This document shows, piece by piece, positions 35,127-45,053 of a DNA stretch of 64,000 bases. The translations under genes were made by a program, and so were the position numbers. The notes under the pieces were generated by a model that saw only the letters and a program-made list of their open reading frames with translations, was not told the origin of the DNA and did no database searches. The DNA is from JADFXI01 sp963784135 (GTDB lineage: Bacteria; Nitrospirota; Thermodesulfovibrionia; Thermodesulfovibrionales; Dissulfurispiraceae). Within the stretch, counting starts at the first letter, position 1. Each line of letters begins with the position of its first letter. The stretch covers positions 124,001 to 188,000 of the forward strand of contig CAWAQG010000008.1 in assembly GCA_963784135.1 (NCBI GenBank), read 5' to 3'.

Positions 35127-36332
35127 ATGGCGAGTTTATTGTCCCGGCACCGTTGGATATGGCTGATGTTGGCCGTTTTTCTGGTCATCGGCGCATATGT
35201 CTTTTTACCCAAAGCGGGGAAAACACAATCCAGCACGGATAAACGGGCGCTTTTGGCTGCTGCCCAGGGGGTGTCGGTTGCTGCAGAGGCTGCCAGGAAG
35301 GGTGACGTTGGTGTCTATCTGACAGGCCTGGGCACTGTAACTCCCCTTAATACAGTTACTGTAAAGACCCGTGTCGATGGGGAATTGATGAAGGTCATGT
35401 TCCAGGAAGGGCAGATCGTCAAAAAAGGAGAGTTGCTGGCCCAAATCGATCCCCGGCCCTACGAAGTCCAGTTGACCCAGGCTGAAGGCCAGATGGTCCA
35501 TGACCAGGCATTGCTGAACGATGCCCGGCTCGACTTGCAACGATATGAGACGCTGGTGGCGCAGGATTCGATCGCCAGGCAGCAACGGGACACCCAGGAA
35601 TACCTGGTGCATCAATATGAAGGCGCTGTTAAAACCGACCAGGGCAATATCGATAATGCCAGGCTGCAGTTGGTTTACTCCAGGATAACCTCGCCGCTGG
35701 ACGGCAGGGTCGGGTTGCGTCTCGTTGATCCCGGCAATATTGTTCATGCATCCGATACTAACGGATTGGCAGTGATTACGCAGCTTCAGCCCATTGCGGT
35801 CATTTTCCCGATTCCGGAGGACAATCTCTCTCAAGTGCTGGGCAAACTCAAACACGGAGCGCGCCTTGCCGTGGAAGCTTTTGACAGGGAACAAAAGCAG
35901 AAACTCGCCGCAGGATACCTGCTTACTGTCGACAATCTCATCGATCCCTCGACAGGCACTGTGAAATTCAAGGCTGTGTTCCCGAATAAGAACAATGAAC
36001 TTTTCCCGAACCAGTTTGTCAACGCACGCCTGCTTGTTGAGGTGGAGCGCGGCGTGATAATCGTGCCGGCATCGGCTATTCAGCGGGGCCCCAAGGGTAC
36101 ATTCGTCTATGTTGTAAAGGCCGACCACACTGCTACGGTGCGTCCGGTGAGCGTTGGGGTCTCCCAGGAAGGGGACATATCCATTGAATCAGGATTGGCA
36201 GCTGGCGAGCTTGTTGTAGCGGATGGGGCAGAAAGACTGCGTGAAGGGAGCAAAGTTGAATTGCGGGACCAGCACGCCAGGAATGACAAGAGCAGTCAGA
36301 ATAATCAGACCTCGCATAGCGGGCATAACTAA
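35127..36332 (+). CDS. mdtA: RND efflux periplasmic adaptor (MdtA-like)
   Basis: The 401-aa membrane-fusion protein is anchored by an N-terminal hydrophobic segment (WIWLMLAVFLVIGAYVFL). It links the inner-membrane pumps to the outer-membrane channel. Its lipoyl/biotinyl domain has VTVKTRVDGELMKVMFQEGQ and PYEVQLTQAEGQ, followed by the alpha-hairpin, a beta-barrel (ITSPLDGRVGLRLVDPGNIV) and a membrane-proximal domain. The ATG at 35127 has a GGAGGAGG site. The downstream pair of distinct RND pumps identifies it as MdtA-type rather than AcrA-type. The stop codon touches the mdtB start (TAA ATG). Confidence 0.9.
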   Translation: MASLLSRHRWIWLMLAVFLVIGAYVFLPKAGKTQSSTDKRALLAAAQGVSVAAEAARKGDVGVYLTGLGTVTPLNTVTVKTRVDGELMKVMFQEGQIVKKGELLAQIDPRPYEVQLTQAEGQMVHDQALLNDARLDLQRYETLVAQDSIARQQRDTQEYLVHQYEGAVKTDQGNIDNARLQLVYSRITSPLDGRVGLRLVDPGNIVHASDTNGLAVITQLQPIAVIFPIPEDNLSQVLGKLKHGARLAVEAFDREQKQKLAAGYLLTVDNLIDPSTGTVKFKAVFPNKNNELFPNQFVNARLLVEVERGVIIVPASAIQRGPKGTFVYVVKADHTATVRPVSVGVSQEGDISIESGLAAGELVVADGAERLREGSKVELRDQHARNDKSSQNNQTSHSGHN

Positions 36333-39300
36333 ATGAATCTGTCCCGCATCTTTATCGAGCGGCCGATCGCAACTACGCTGCTCATGATAGCAATTCTTCT
36401 GGCCGGGGCTATAGCCTATCGCCAGTTGCCGGTATCGGCCCTGCCTCAAGTTGATTATCCGACTATCCAGATACGTACCTTTTATCCCGGCGCAAGTCCT
36501 GATGTGATGGCATCTTCGGTGACCGCTCCGCTGGAGCGCCAGTTCGGGCAGATGCCCGGCCTTACGCAGATGACGTCGGCGAGCTCGGGCGGCAGCTCTG
36601 TCATCACACTGCAATTCAGTCTCGACTTGAGCCTGGATGTGGCCGAGCAGGAGGTGCAGGCCGCTATCAATGCTTCATCCACGTTCCTGCCTTCGGACCT
36701 TCCGAACCCGCCGGTCTACAGCAAGGTCAACCCGGCGGATGCCCCTGTTCTTATATTGGCACTGACCTCTGATACGATGCCGCTGCCGAAAATAGAAGAC
36801 CTTGCCGATACCCGGTTTGCACAAAAGATATCACAACTGGCGGGAGTGGGGCTGGTCAGTATCAGCGGAGGACAGCGCCCTGCAGTACGGATTGAAGCCA
36901 ATCCAACGGCGCTTGCAGCTTATGGTCTCACACTCGAAGATTTGCGCACGGGCATTGTTGCCGCTAATGTCAACCAGGCGAAAGGCGGCTTTGATGGACC
37001 GAAACAATCGTACGTCATAGGCGCGAACGACCAGCTTTTTACGAGCGGTGACTACAGTTCGCTTGTGGTCGCTTACCGGAACGGTGCCCCTGTGAAGCTC
37101 TCTGATGTGGCCCAGGCTATCGATGATACCGAAAACATTAATCAGGCCGCGTGGATGAACACTTCCCCTGCGGTCATAGTCAATATCCAGCGGCAACCCG
37201 GGGCCAATGTAATTGACGTTGTCAACCGCGTAAAGAAACTGCTGCCTCAATTGCAGACCTCTTTACCGCAGGCTATAAAGGTGTCGGTACTGACCGACCG
37301 CACAACCACTATACGCGAGTCGGTTGCGGATGTACAATACGAGCTTATGCTGGCGGTGGTGCTGGTCGTGCTTGTAATTTTCCTGTTCCTGCGCAACCTG
37401 CCTGCCACTACCATACCGAGTGTTGCCGTGCCATTGTCCCTTGTCGGGACATTCGGCGTGATGTACCTGCTCGGATTCAGCCTTAACAACTTATCTCTGA
37501 TGGCGCTCACTATTTCAACCGGCTTTGTCGTTGATGACGCCATAGTAATGATCGAAAATATTTCCCGCTACGTTGAAGCCGGAGACAGCCCTCATGACGC
37601 AGCCCTCAAAGGGGCCAAACAGATAGGGTTTACCATTCTCTCTTTGACGGTTTCTTTAATCGCAGTGCTCATTCCCCTGCTCTTTATGGGGGATGTCGTA
37701 GGGCGTTTGTTCCGGGAATTCGCCGTGACCCTTGGGGTCACGATCCTGATTTCAGCTGTTGTTTCTCTGACTCTTACGCCGATGATGTGCTCGCGGATAC
37801 TCAGGCATGTCCCTGAGGAGCGGCAGGGGAAGTTTTATCACTGGTCGCAGAAAATGTTAGATAAGATCATTGCCGCTTACGGACGGACTCTGAAATGGGT
37901 GCTGAAGCACCAGACAGCGACGCTTGTTGTAGCGGCGGCAACCCTCGTTCTGACTGTGTTGCTGTATATTATCGCACCCAAGGGCTTTTTCCCTGTTCAG
38001 GATACAGGGGCCATCCAGTGTATTTCCGAGGCGCCGCAGTCTGTGTCGTTTCCGGCCATGGCAGAACGGCAGCAGGAGCTTGCAAAAGTGATACTTAAAG
38101 ACCCGGCAGTCGAAAGCCTCTCGACATTTATAGGGGTAGACGGGACCAATACGACACTTAATACCGGGAGAATTCTTATTAACCTGAAACCCCTCGAAGA
38201 GCGAAAGGCGACAGCGAGCGAAATTATCCGGCGGCTCGGCCCGGAATTATCACAGGTAAACGGGATCACGCTCTATATGCAGTCGGTGCAGGACCTGACA
38301 GTCGATGCGAGGGTCAGCCGTACGCAGTTTCAGTATACCCTTGATGACCCTAACGCTGATGAACTGAACCTTTGGGCGCCCAGGCTGGCGGATGCTCTCC
38401 GCAAAAATTCAGAGCTGCGCGACGTGAGCACCGACCAGCAGGACAGAGGGCTCAGGGTTGCGCTCTCGATGGACCGCAGCACTGCTTCACGTTTTGGCAT
38501 CACACCGCAGGTCATTGATAACACGCTCTATGATGCCTTTGGGCAGCGCCAGATCTCGACGATTTTCACGGAATTGAACCAGTATCGCGTTGTTTTGGGT
38601 GTCAAGCCTGATTTCCTGCAGGGTCCGGAGGGCTTGCAATCTATTTACCTGCCCAGTGCTGCCGGAGGCCAGGTGCCGCTCGGGGCCGTAACCCGGGTAT
38701 CTGAAACAACCGGACCGCTCGTGATCAACAGGCAGGGGCAGTTTCCTGTTGTAACCACTTCCTTCAACCTGGCGCCCGGGGTAGCATTGAGCAAGGCCGT
38801 GGAGGTTGTCGAGGATGCCGCCCTGAAATTAGGGCTTCCCGCAAGTATAATCGGCAGTTTCCAGGGTACGGCGCAGTCTTTCAAGGCATCTCTCTCCAAT
38901 GAACCGCTCCTTATACTGGCGGCCCTTGTTACCGTCTACATAGTGTTAGGGGTGTTGTACGAGAGTTTCATTCACCCTGTCACAATACTTTCCACCCTTC
39001 CATCTGCCGGTGTAGGGGCTGTGCTATCGCTGATGATCTTCGGCGCCGAGCTGGATGTTATTGCTATTATCGGCATCATTCTTCTGATCGGCATCGTGAA
39101 GAAAAACGGCATCATGATGGTGGACTTCGCCCTGGACGCCGAGCGCAAAGAGGGCAAAAGCCCTGATGAAGCCATTTACCAGGCTTGCCTGTTGAGGTTC
39201 AGGCCGATTATGATGACGACTCTGTCTGCGCTTCTGGGTGCTCTGCCGCTGGCGCTGGGCCACGGGATGGGGTCGGAGCTTCGTCGTCCCCTCGGGATAG

Positions 39301-39428
39301 CTATCATCGGCGGACTCATTTTCAGCCAGGTGCTTACTCTCTATACAACGCCTGTAATCTATCTTGCATTCGACAGGCTGGCAAAGCGCTTCCACAATCG
39401 CGGCGGTGAGCGCCGGAATCAGGCATGA
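36333..39428 (+). CDS. mdtB: RND multidrug efflux pump subunit, MdtB-like
   Basis: The 1031-aa inner-membrane proton antiporter has 12 transmembrane helices and two large periplasmic loops. The family start is FIERPIATTLLMIAILLAGA. The TM4 proton-relay pair is DD in TGFVVDDAIVMIENI. The C-terminal half holds GIVKKNGIMMVDFAL. MdtB works with MdtC as a heterotrimeric pump. Its last four bases overlap the start of the next pump gene. Confidence 0.93.
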   Translation: MNLSRIFIERPIATTLLMIAILLAGAIAYRQLPVSALPQVDYPTIQIRTFYPGASPDVMASSVTAPLERQFGQMPGLTQMTSASSGGSSVITLQFSLDLSLDVAEQEVQAAINASSTFLPSDLPNPPVYSKVNPADAPVLILALTSDTMPLPKIEDLADTRFAQKISQLAGVGLVSISGGQRPAVRIEANPTALAAYGLTLEDLRTGIVAANVNQAKGGFDGPKQSYVIGANDQLFTSGDYSSLVVAYRNGAPVKLSDVAQAIDDTENINQAAWMNTSPAVIVNIQRQPGANVIDVVNRVKKLLPQLQTSLPQAIKVSVLTDRTTTIRESVADVQYELMLAVVLVVLVIFLFLRNLPATTIPSVAVPLSLVGTFGVMYLLGFSLNNLSLMALTISTGFVVDDAIVMIENISRYVEAGDSPHDAALKGAKQIGFTILSLTVSLIAVLIPLLFMGDVVGRLFREFAVTLGVTILISAVVSLTLTPMMCSRILRHVPEERQGKFYHWSQKMLDKIIAAYGRTLKWVLKHQTATLVVAAATLVLTVLLYIIAPKGFFPVQDTGAIQCISEAPQSVSFPAMAERQQELAKVILKDPAVESLSTFIGVDGTNTTLNTGRILINLKPLEERKATASEIIRRLGPELSQVNGITLYMQSVQDLTVDARVSRTQFQYTLDDPNADELNLWAPRLADALRKNSELRDVSTDQQDRGLRVALSMDRSTASRFGITPQVIDNTLYDAFGQRQISTIFTELNQYRVVLGVKPDFLQGPEGLQSIYLPSAAGGQVPLGAVTRVSETTGPLVINRQGQFPVVTTSFNLAPGVALSKAVEVVEDAALKLGLPASIIGSFQGTAQSFKASLSNEPLLILAALVTVYIVLGVLYESFIHPVTILSTLPSAGVGAVLSLMIFGAELDVIAIIGIILLIGIVKKNGIMMVDFALDAERKEGKSPDEAIYQACLLRFRPIMMTTLSALLGALPLALGHGMGSELRRPLGIAIIGGLIFSQVLTLYTTPVIYLAFDRLAKRFHNRGGERRNQA

Positions 39429-42400
39429 ATATCTCCGCAGTTTTCATCAAGAGGCCGGTAGCGACCTCGCTTCTCACATTCGGGATTGTGCTTGCCGGGG
39501 TGATTGCTGTCCGTCACCTTCCGGTATCTCCTTTGCCGCAAGTGGATTTCCCGACAATATCGGTATCGGCCAACCTGCCCGGGGCTGATCCCGAGACTAT
39601 GGCGACATCGGTAGCGGCGCCGTTGGAACGCCAGTTGGGGCATATAGCCGGCCTGACCGAGATGACGTCTGTCAATAACAGGGGCTCAACGAGCATAACG
39701 CTGCAGTTTGATCTTGACCGCAACATCGATGGAGCGGCGCGCGATGTTCAGTCAGCGATAAATGCCGCGAGGGGGTACCTGCCGCCGAATCTCCCGAACA
39801 ACCCGACATACAGAAAAGTGAATCCGTCCGACGCGCCTATTCTCATCATTGCCCTCACCTCTGATACATTGACGAGACCGCAGATGTATGATGCGGCCTC
39901 TTCCATTATGGCGCAAAAACTCTCGCAGGTGAAGGGTGTAGGACAGGTGTTTGTGGGGGGGAGCTCGCTTCCGGCTGTCCGCGTGGAATTGAATCCCCTG
40001 GCGCTGAGCAAATACGGGATCAGCCTCGAAACCGTACGCGGTGTTCTGTCCAGTACCAATGCGAACAGGGCGAAAGGGGAACTGGCAAAGGGCGACAAAA
40101 TGTGGGAAATCCAGACTAATGACCAACTTTTCAAGGCCAAAGAATACGAGCCCACAATAATAACCTACAAGGCCGGGGCGGCTGTTCGGCTGCCTGATGT
40201 TGCTTGGGTGCAGGATTCGGTCGAGGACATTCGCACGGCGGGGTATGTCAACGGGAAGCCGTCTGTCTTTCTTGTCATCTTCCGTCAGCCGGGGGCGAAT
40301 ATTATAGAGACAGTCGACAACGTGCGCAGCTTGCTCCCGCAGCTGCAGGCAGCCATCCCGGGATCGATCGACCTGTCGACTGTCGTTGATCGCACCCCGC
40401 CTATCCGGAGCTCATTAAAAAATGTCGAGGAGTCGCTTCTCGCCTCGGGCATTCTCGTCATACTGGTTGTATTCTGGTTCCTCCGGAATGCCAGGGCAAC
40501 ATTCATTCCCGCTGTGGCTATAGTAGTGTCGATTGTTGGGACATTTGCAGTGATGTATCTATTCGGCTACTCCCTGGATAATCTCTCTTTGATGGCGCTT
40601 ACTATCGCGACCGGGTTTGTTGTCGATGATGCCATAGTAGTCCTCGAAAACATTACACGGTACAGGGAAAAAGGGGAATCGCCGCTCCAGGCTGCGTTTT
40701 CCGGCTCTAAAGAGATCGCCTTTACAGTTCTGTCCATGAGCATTTCGCTGGTTGCCGTGTTTATCCCCATTCTCCTTATGGGCGGCATGGTCGGCCGCCT
40801 GTTCCGTGAATTTGCCGTTACGCTGTCCGCGGCAGTCGTAGTCTCGCTTGTGATCTCTTTGTCCACTACTCCGATGATGTGCGCTATGCTGCTGAAACCT
40901 GAAAAGCCGCATAAACGCGGAGTATTTTACCTTACGAGCGAACGGATTTTTAACTGGATGCATTCACGTTATGAGCTGAGCCTTGCCTGGGCCCTCCGGC
41001 ATTCCCGGTTCATGATTTTATTAATGTTGCTTACGATTTTAACAAGCATCGCTTTGTTTATTTCAGTACCAAAAGGTTTCTTCCCCGAGCAGGACAGCGG
41101 GCGTCTTTCAGGAGGCATCCAGGCTGACCAGCATATATCGTTTCAGGCAATGGAGCAGAAGCTGCTCCAGATAGTCAATATAATCAAGAAAGATCCGGAA
41201 GTGGTATATGTGACCGGGTTCACCGGCGGCGGAGGCTCCACGACAAATACCGCGCGCATGTTCATAACATTGCAGCCGGTCGAAAAGAGGAAGGCGACGG
41301 CGATGCAGGTCATTGCGAGGCTGCGTAAAAAGCTTGCAGTAGTGGCGGGCGCGCCTACTTTTCTTGCCCCTGTGCAGGACCTGCGTATCGGCGGAAAGAT
41401 AGGCAACGCATTATACCAATATACCCTTATGGGAGATAATGTAACGGAGTTGAACATGTGGGGTCAGCTCGTGCTGCAGCAGTTGCGCACCGTGCCCAAA
41501 CTTACTGATGTGAACAGCGATCAGCAGGACAAAGGATTGCAGGCATCGCTGGTTATAGACCGCGATACCGCCTCCAGGCTGGGGGTCACTCCGAAGCTTC
41601 TCGATAACACCCTGTACGATGCCTTTGGCCAGGAACAGGTGTCTGTTATGTACACCCTGTTGAACCAGTACCATGTTGTCATGGAGGTGGACCCCCGTTT
41701 CTGGCAGCGCCCTGAAACGCTGAGAGACATTTATGTGTCCACATCCGGCGGCGCACAGGTGCCCTTAAGCGCGTTCACCCATTACGAGCCTACTGCCACA
41801 TCACTCGCCGTGAACCATCAGGGCCAATTCCCCGCTGTGACAATATCATTCAATCTTGCGCCCGGCGTGTCGCTCGGTGATGCAGTTAAACTTATCGAAA
41901 ACAATATACGGCGCATGGGGCTGCCTGGAAATATCCGGGGCAGTTTTGCCGGAACAGCCCAGGCATTCCAGTCATCTCTTGCAAATGAACCGTTCCTTAT
42001 TCTGGCGGCACTCGTCACAGTTTATATTGTATTAGGAGTTTTGTACGAAAGCTATATCCACCCCATCACCATCCTTTCAACCCTGCCTTCCGCAGGGGTG
42101 GGGGCGGTGCTCGCAATGCTGATCTCCCGCACGGACCTGAACATCATAGCGCTGATCGGCATGGTCCTGCTGATCGGCATAGTCAAAAAGAATGGTATCC
42201 TGATGATAGATTTTGCACTTGAGGCGGAACGCAAGGAAGGCAAAAGTTCCGAGGAGGCGATATATCAGGCCTGCCTGCTCAGGTTCCGTCCCATTATGAT
42301 GACAACAATGGCTGCGCTTCTGGGGGCATTGCCGCTGGCAGTGGGCGGCGGAGTTGGATCTGAAATGCGCCGCCCGCTGGGTATTTCAATTGTGGGCGGG

Positions 42401-42514
42401 CTCATATTCAGCCAAATGCTGACACTTTATACTACTCCCGTAATGTACCTATATCTTGACCGTTTCAGAATATGGCTGGAACGCGTCAGAGGAAAAAGAA
42501 AGGACAACATATGA
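39425..42514 (+). CDS. mdtC: RND multidrug efflux pump subunit, MdtC-like
   Basis: The 1029-aa pump is a paralogue of the preceding subunit: FIKRPVATSLLTFGIVLAGV at the start, TGFVVDDAIVVLENITRY in TM4 and LIGIVKKNGILMIDFALEAE in TM11. Two different, adjacent RND subunits with 4-bp overlap are the hallmark of MdtBC systems. The stop overlaps the ATG of the outer-membrane factor gene (ATATGA). Confidence 0.93.
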   Translation: MNISAVFIKRPVATSLLTFGIVLAGVIAVRHLPVSPLPQVDFPTISVSANLPGADPETMATSVAAPLERQLGHIAGLTEMTSVNNRGSTSITLQFDLDRNIDGAARDVQSAINAARGYLPPNLPNNPTYRKVNPSDAPILIIALTSDTLTRPQMYDAASSIMAQKLSQVKGVGQVFVGGSSLPAVRVELNPLALSKYGISLETVRGVLSSTNANRAKGELAKGDKMWEIQTNDQLFKAKEYEPTIITYKAGAAVRLPDVAWVQDSVEDIRTAGYVNGKPSVFLVIFRQPGANIIETVDNVRSLLPQLQAAIPGSIDLSTVVDRTPPIRSSLKNVEESLLASGILVILVVFWFLRNARATFIPAVAIVVSIVGTFAVMYLFGYSLDNLSLMALTIATGFVVDDAIVVLENITRYREKGESPLQAAFSGSKEIAFTVLSMSISLVAVFIPILLMGGMVGRLFREFAVTLSAAVVVSLVISLSTTPMMCAMLLKPEKPHKRGVFYLTSERIFNWMHSRYELSLAWALRHSRFMILLMLLTILTSIALFISVPKGFFPEQDSGRLSGGIQADQHISFQAMEQKLLQIVNIIKKDPEVVYVTGFTGGGGSTTNTARMFITLQPVEKRKATAMQVIARLRKKLAVVAGAPTFLAPVQDLRIGGKIGNALYQYTLMGDNVTELNMWGQLVLQQLRTVPKLTDVNSDQQDKGLQASLVIDRDTASRLGVTPKLLDNTLYDAFGQEQVSVMYTLLNQYHVVMEVDPRFWQRPETLRDIYVSTSGGAQVPLSAFTHYEPTATSLAVNHQGQFPAVTISFNLAPGVSLGDAVKLIENNIRRMGLPGNIRGSFAGTAQAFQSSLANEPFLILAALVTVYIVLGVLYESYIHPITILSTLPSAGVGAVLAMLISRTDLNIIALIGMVLLIGIVKKNGILMIDFALEAERKEGKSSEEAIYQACLLRFRPIMMTTMAALLGALPLAVGGGVGSEMRRPLGISIVGGLIFSQMLTLYTTPVMYLYLDRFRIWLERVRGKRKDNI

Positions 42515-43953
42515 AAAGAACTCAGAAACTTGTTAGTGCCTGCTGCCTGCTGCCGTTAGCTCTGCTGGCCGCGTGTACGGTCGGGCCCAATTACGTGAAG
42601 CCCGCAACTGAAACGCCGGCCTCATTCAAAGAGCTGAAAGGTTGGAAAGTTGCCTGGCCGCAGGATAATATTATCAGGGGCGCATGGTGGAACATGTATA
42701 ATGATCCGCAGTTGAATGCGCTTGAAGATCAGGTGAATATTTCCAACCAGAACATTGCGGCAGCCGAAGCCCGGTCCCGGGAGGCCCGCGCACAGGTCCG
42801 GCAGGCACAGGCAGGCTATTTCCCGACTGTTGGGACATCTCCCTCTGCTGCTCGCTCGCGCAGTTCATCCGGCTCATTTGCCGGAGCGGGCAAATCCGGA
42901 GGAGGCGTTACCGCAAATGATTTTATTTTGCCTGTAGACGCGACGTGGGAGCCGGATGTCTGGGGCCGTGTTCGCCGCACAGTTGAGGCGGGCCGGGCCA
43001 ATGCCCAGGCGAGTGCAGCTGATGTCGAGGCAGTCCGTTTGATCGCGCACGCCGAAGTGGCACAGGATTATTTTCAGTTACGGGCCCTTGACGCACAAAA
43101 ACAGCTTTTGGACGCTACGGTCAATATTTATCAAAAATTTCTGGAATTGACAAAGAACAGGTATGCAAGCGGCGTCGCGGCAAGATCTGATGTGCTTGTG
43201 GCCGAGACGCAGCTTAAAACTGTTCAGGCCCAGGATATAGATGTCGGCGTGCAGCGCGCACAACTCGAACATGCGATCGCCGTGCTTATTGGGAAACCCG
43301 CATCCGGCTTCAGTCTTCCGGCATCGCCCCTTGCTCTTGACTCAATCCCTCCGGCCATACCTGTAGGTTTGCCTTCGGACCTCCTCGAGCGCAGGCCGGA
43401 TATCGCTGCCGCCGAGCGTTTTGTCGCTTCTGCAAATGCACAGATCGGAGTGGCCGAAGCGGCGTTTTATCCCACTATCACTCTCAGCGCATCCGGCGGA
43501 TTTCAGTCTTCAAGCATATCCAACTTGTTGACCTGGCCAAGCCGCATCTGGGCGATAGGGGCAACGCTTTCCGAGACTGTGTTCGACGCCGGGCTGAGGA
43601 GCGCACTCACTGACCAGGCACGCGCGGCTTATGACGAGAACGTAGCAACGTACCGGCAGACTGTACTCGCCGCCTTTCAGAATGTGGAAGATAATCTGGC
43701 AGCGCTCCGCATCCTGGAACAGGAAGCCCTGGCACAGGACGAAGCAGTAAAGGCCGCTCAGCAATCAGTGCTTGTTTATACCAACCAGTACAAGGCCGGA
43801 ACTCAAAGTGCCCTGGATGTGATAACAGTTCAGGCCGCGGCGCTGGCTGACGAAAGGACCTCAATCACCCTGCTTGGCAACAGAATGATAGACAGTGTGC
43901 TCCTTATAGAAGCGCTCGGCGGAGGATGGGACTCGAGGCAATTGGAAGATTAA
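42511..43953 (+). CDS. Outer-membrane efflux lipoprotein (OprM/NodT family)
   Basis: The 480-aa TolC-like channel starts MKRTQKLVSACCLLPLALLAAC, a signal peptide ending in lipobox LAAC, so it is a lipidated outer-membrane factor. Two OEP repeats follow, with the family pattern YVKPATETPASF, the helical tunnel and DLLERRPDIAAAERFVASANAQIG. I start at the ATG at 42511. An upstream frame start at 42472 lies inside mdtC and would spoil the signal peptide. It completes a self-sufficient tripartite MdtABC-OM efflux operon. Confidence 0.92.
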   Translation: MKRTQKLVSACCLLPLALLAACTVGPNYVKPATETPASFKELKGWKVAWPQDNIIRGAWWNMYNDPQLNALEDQVNISNQNIAAAEARSREARAQVRQAQAGYFPTVGTSPSAARSRSSSGSFAGAGKSGGGVTANDFILPVDATWEPDVWGRVRRTVEAGRANAQASAADVEAVRLIAHAEVAQDYFQLRALDAQKQLLDATVNIYQKFLELTKNRYASGVAARSDVLVAETQLKTVQAQDIDVGVQRAQLEHAIAVLIGKPASGFSLPASPLALDSIPPAIPVGLPSDLLERRPDIAAAERFVASANAQIGVAEAAFYPTITLSASGGFQSSSISNLLTWPSRIWAIGATLSETVFDAGLRSALTDQARAAYDENVATYRQTVLAAFQNVEDNLAALRILEQEALAQDEAVKAAQQSVLVYTNQYKAGTQSALDVITVQAAALADERTSITLLGNRMIDSVLLIEALGGGWDSRQLED

Positions 43954-44020
43954 TAAGGCATTGCAGTTCTTGAAGCGTTTCAGACAGAGGATTAGCAGTT
44001 TGCGGCGCATTTTTTTCTGG

Positions 44021-44053
44021 CCAATATTTGTGGAATTTTTCCATAAATATTGG
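44021..44053. terminator. Hairpin after the RND operon, possible terminator
   Basis: CCAATATTTGTGGA and TCCATAAATATTGG pair at 13 of 14 positions around ATTTT. No strong T-run follows, but a run of seven T lies just before. It is about 70 nt after the operon stop. The remainder of 43954-44209 shows nothing else I can support. Confidence 0.5.
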
Positions 44054-44209
44054 AATTAATCCATTTTCAGGCTGTATAGCACGCCTCAGAAATCCCAATA
44101 AATCAAAAGGATAATCTGTTTTCTCGCCTGGCATATCTCTTGCTCAGTTTATAATTATTAGTATTTAGAAGTTTCATAGTCTATTAGCCCAAATACAAGG
44201 AGGCCAACA

Positions 44210-44389
44210 ATGGATCTTGAAGAATTCATCGAGACGTTATCAAAGGAGGAAAGGCAACGCCATAAGGACCTGATAGAAGAATGCAGGATGAGAAGCGAAG
44301 AAACCAGAAGGACCCGCAGAATGTTTTGTGAAAGACCTGTATTACTGTCCGATAAAGCTGACCCCACTTTTTTCAGGGTCATGAATTAA
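44210..44389 (+). CDS. Small charged hypothetical protein (59 aa)
   Basis: The frame begins MDLEEFIETLSKEERQRHKD and ends in a stop at 44387-44389. A canonical AAGGAGG lies 5-6 nt before the ATG, which is strong support for such a short gene. It is highly charged and helical through residue 40 (EECRMRSEETRRTRRM), with two cysteines (25 and 40). No family is recognised. It stands alone between the RND operon and a convergent flavoprotein gene. Confidence 0.65.
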   Translation: MDLEEFIETLSKEERQRHKDLIEECRMRSEETRRTRRMFCERPVLLSDKADPTFFRVMN

Positions 44390-44434
44390 AAGCATATCAC
44401 TTTTTTAGATACGCGGAAAGAAAAAGCTGTCGTG

Positions 44435-45022
44435 TTAAGCGTCCGGCCCATGAATTTTCTTCAGCAGCCAAGCCATGTTCTGTCCAAGGGTTTTCATGGT
44501 CTGTATCCCCTCGCTATCATTCCTCACCTCACCAGGCTCTCTTCCAATCCCGAGATTCCAGTAACTGGATCCCGGCACAATCATCTGCCCGATAAAAAAG
44601 AAATAATTGAGGGAGCTGAAAACATGAATAGCGCCGGCCCGCCTTACAGCCACGACCCCGGCGCCAACCTTTCGCTTAAACATATCACCATTGGCACGGG
44701 CGACCATGCCGCTGCGTTCAATGAGGGCCTTCATGCTTGCACTCACATCCGCGAAGTACGTAGGTGAACCGAGCAGGATGCCGTCGGCTTCGACCATCTT
44801 GGCGATGCATTCATTGAGAATATCGTCCTCTACAGCGCAACGCTGATCTTTGTTCTTAAAGCATTGATAACAGGCGATACATCCGTGAATAGGTTTGCCT
44901 GCAAGATCATATGCTTCAGTTTCGATACCTTCGTTCCTGAGTTCTTCGAACACGGTATCGATTAGGATTGAGGTGTTACCTTGCTTCCGGGCACTGCCGT
45001 TGAATGCTATAACCTTGAGCAT
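44435..45022 (-). CDS. NADPH-dependent FMN reductase / iron-sulfur flavoprotein family
   Basis: The 195-aa flavodoxin-like protein has the FMN phosphate loop FNGSARKQGNTSILI at its start and the second FMN loop GSPTYFADVSASMKALIERS. Between them lie four cysteines, CIACYQC and KDQRC. This compact Cys motif is that of iron-sulfur flavoproteins of anaerobes. It may reduce quinones, O2 or H2O2. The start ATG has a GGAGG site. The kinase gene is 31 bp upstream on the same strand, so co-transcription is possible. Confidence 0.82.
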   Translation of the reverse strand: MLKVIAFNGSARKQGNTSILIDTVFEELRNEGIETEAYDLAGKPIHGCIACYQCFKNKDQRCAVEDDILNECIAKMVEADGILLGSPTYFADVSASMKALIERSGMVARANGDMFKRKVGAGVVAVRRAGAIHVFSSLNYFFFIGQMIVPGSSYWNLGIGREPGEVRNDSEGIQTMKTLGQNMAWLLKKIHGPDA

Positions 45023-45053
45023 CTGTTTGACCTCCGAAATAATGGATTCTTCA

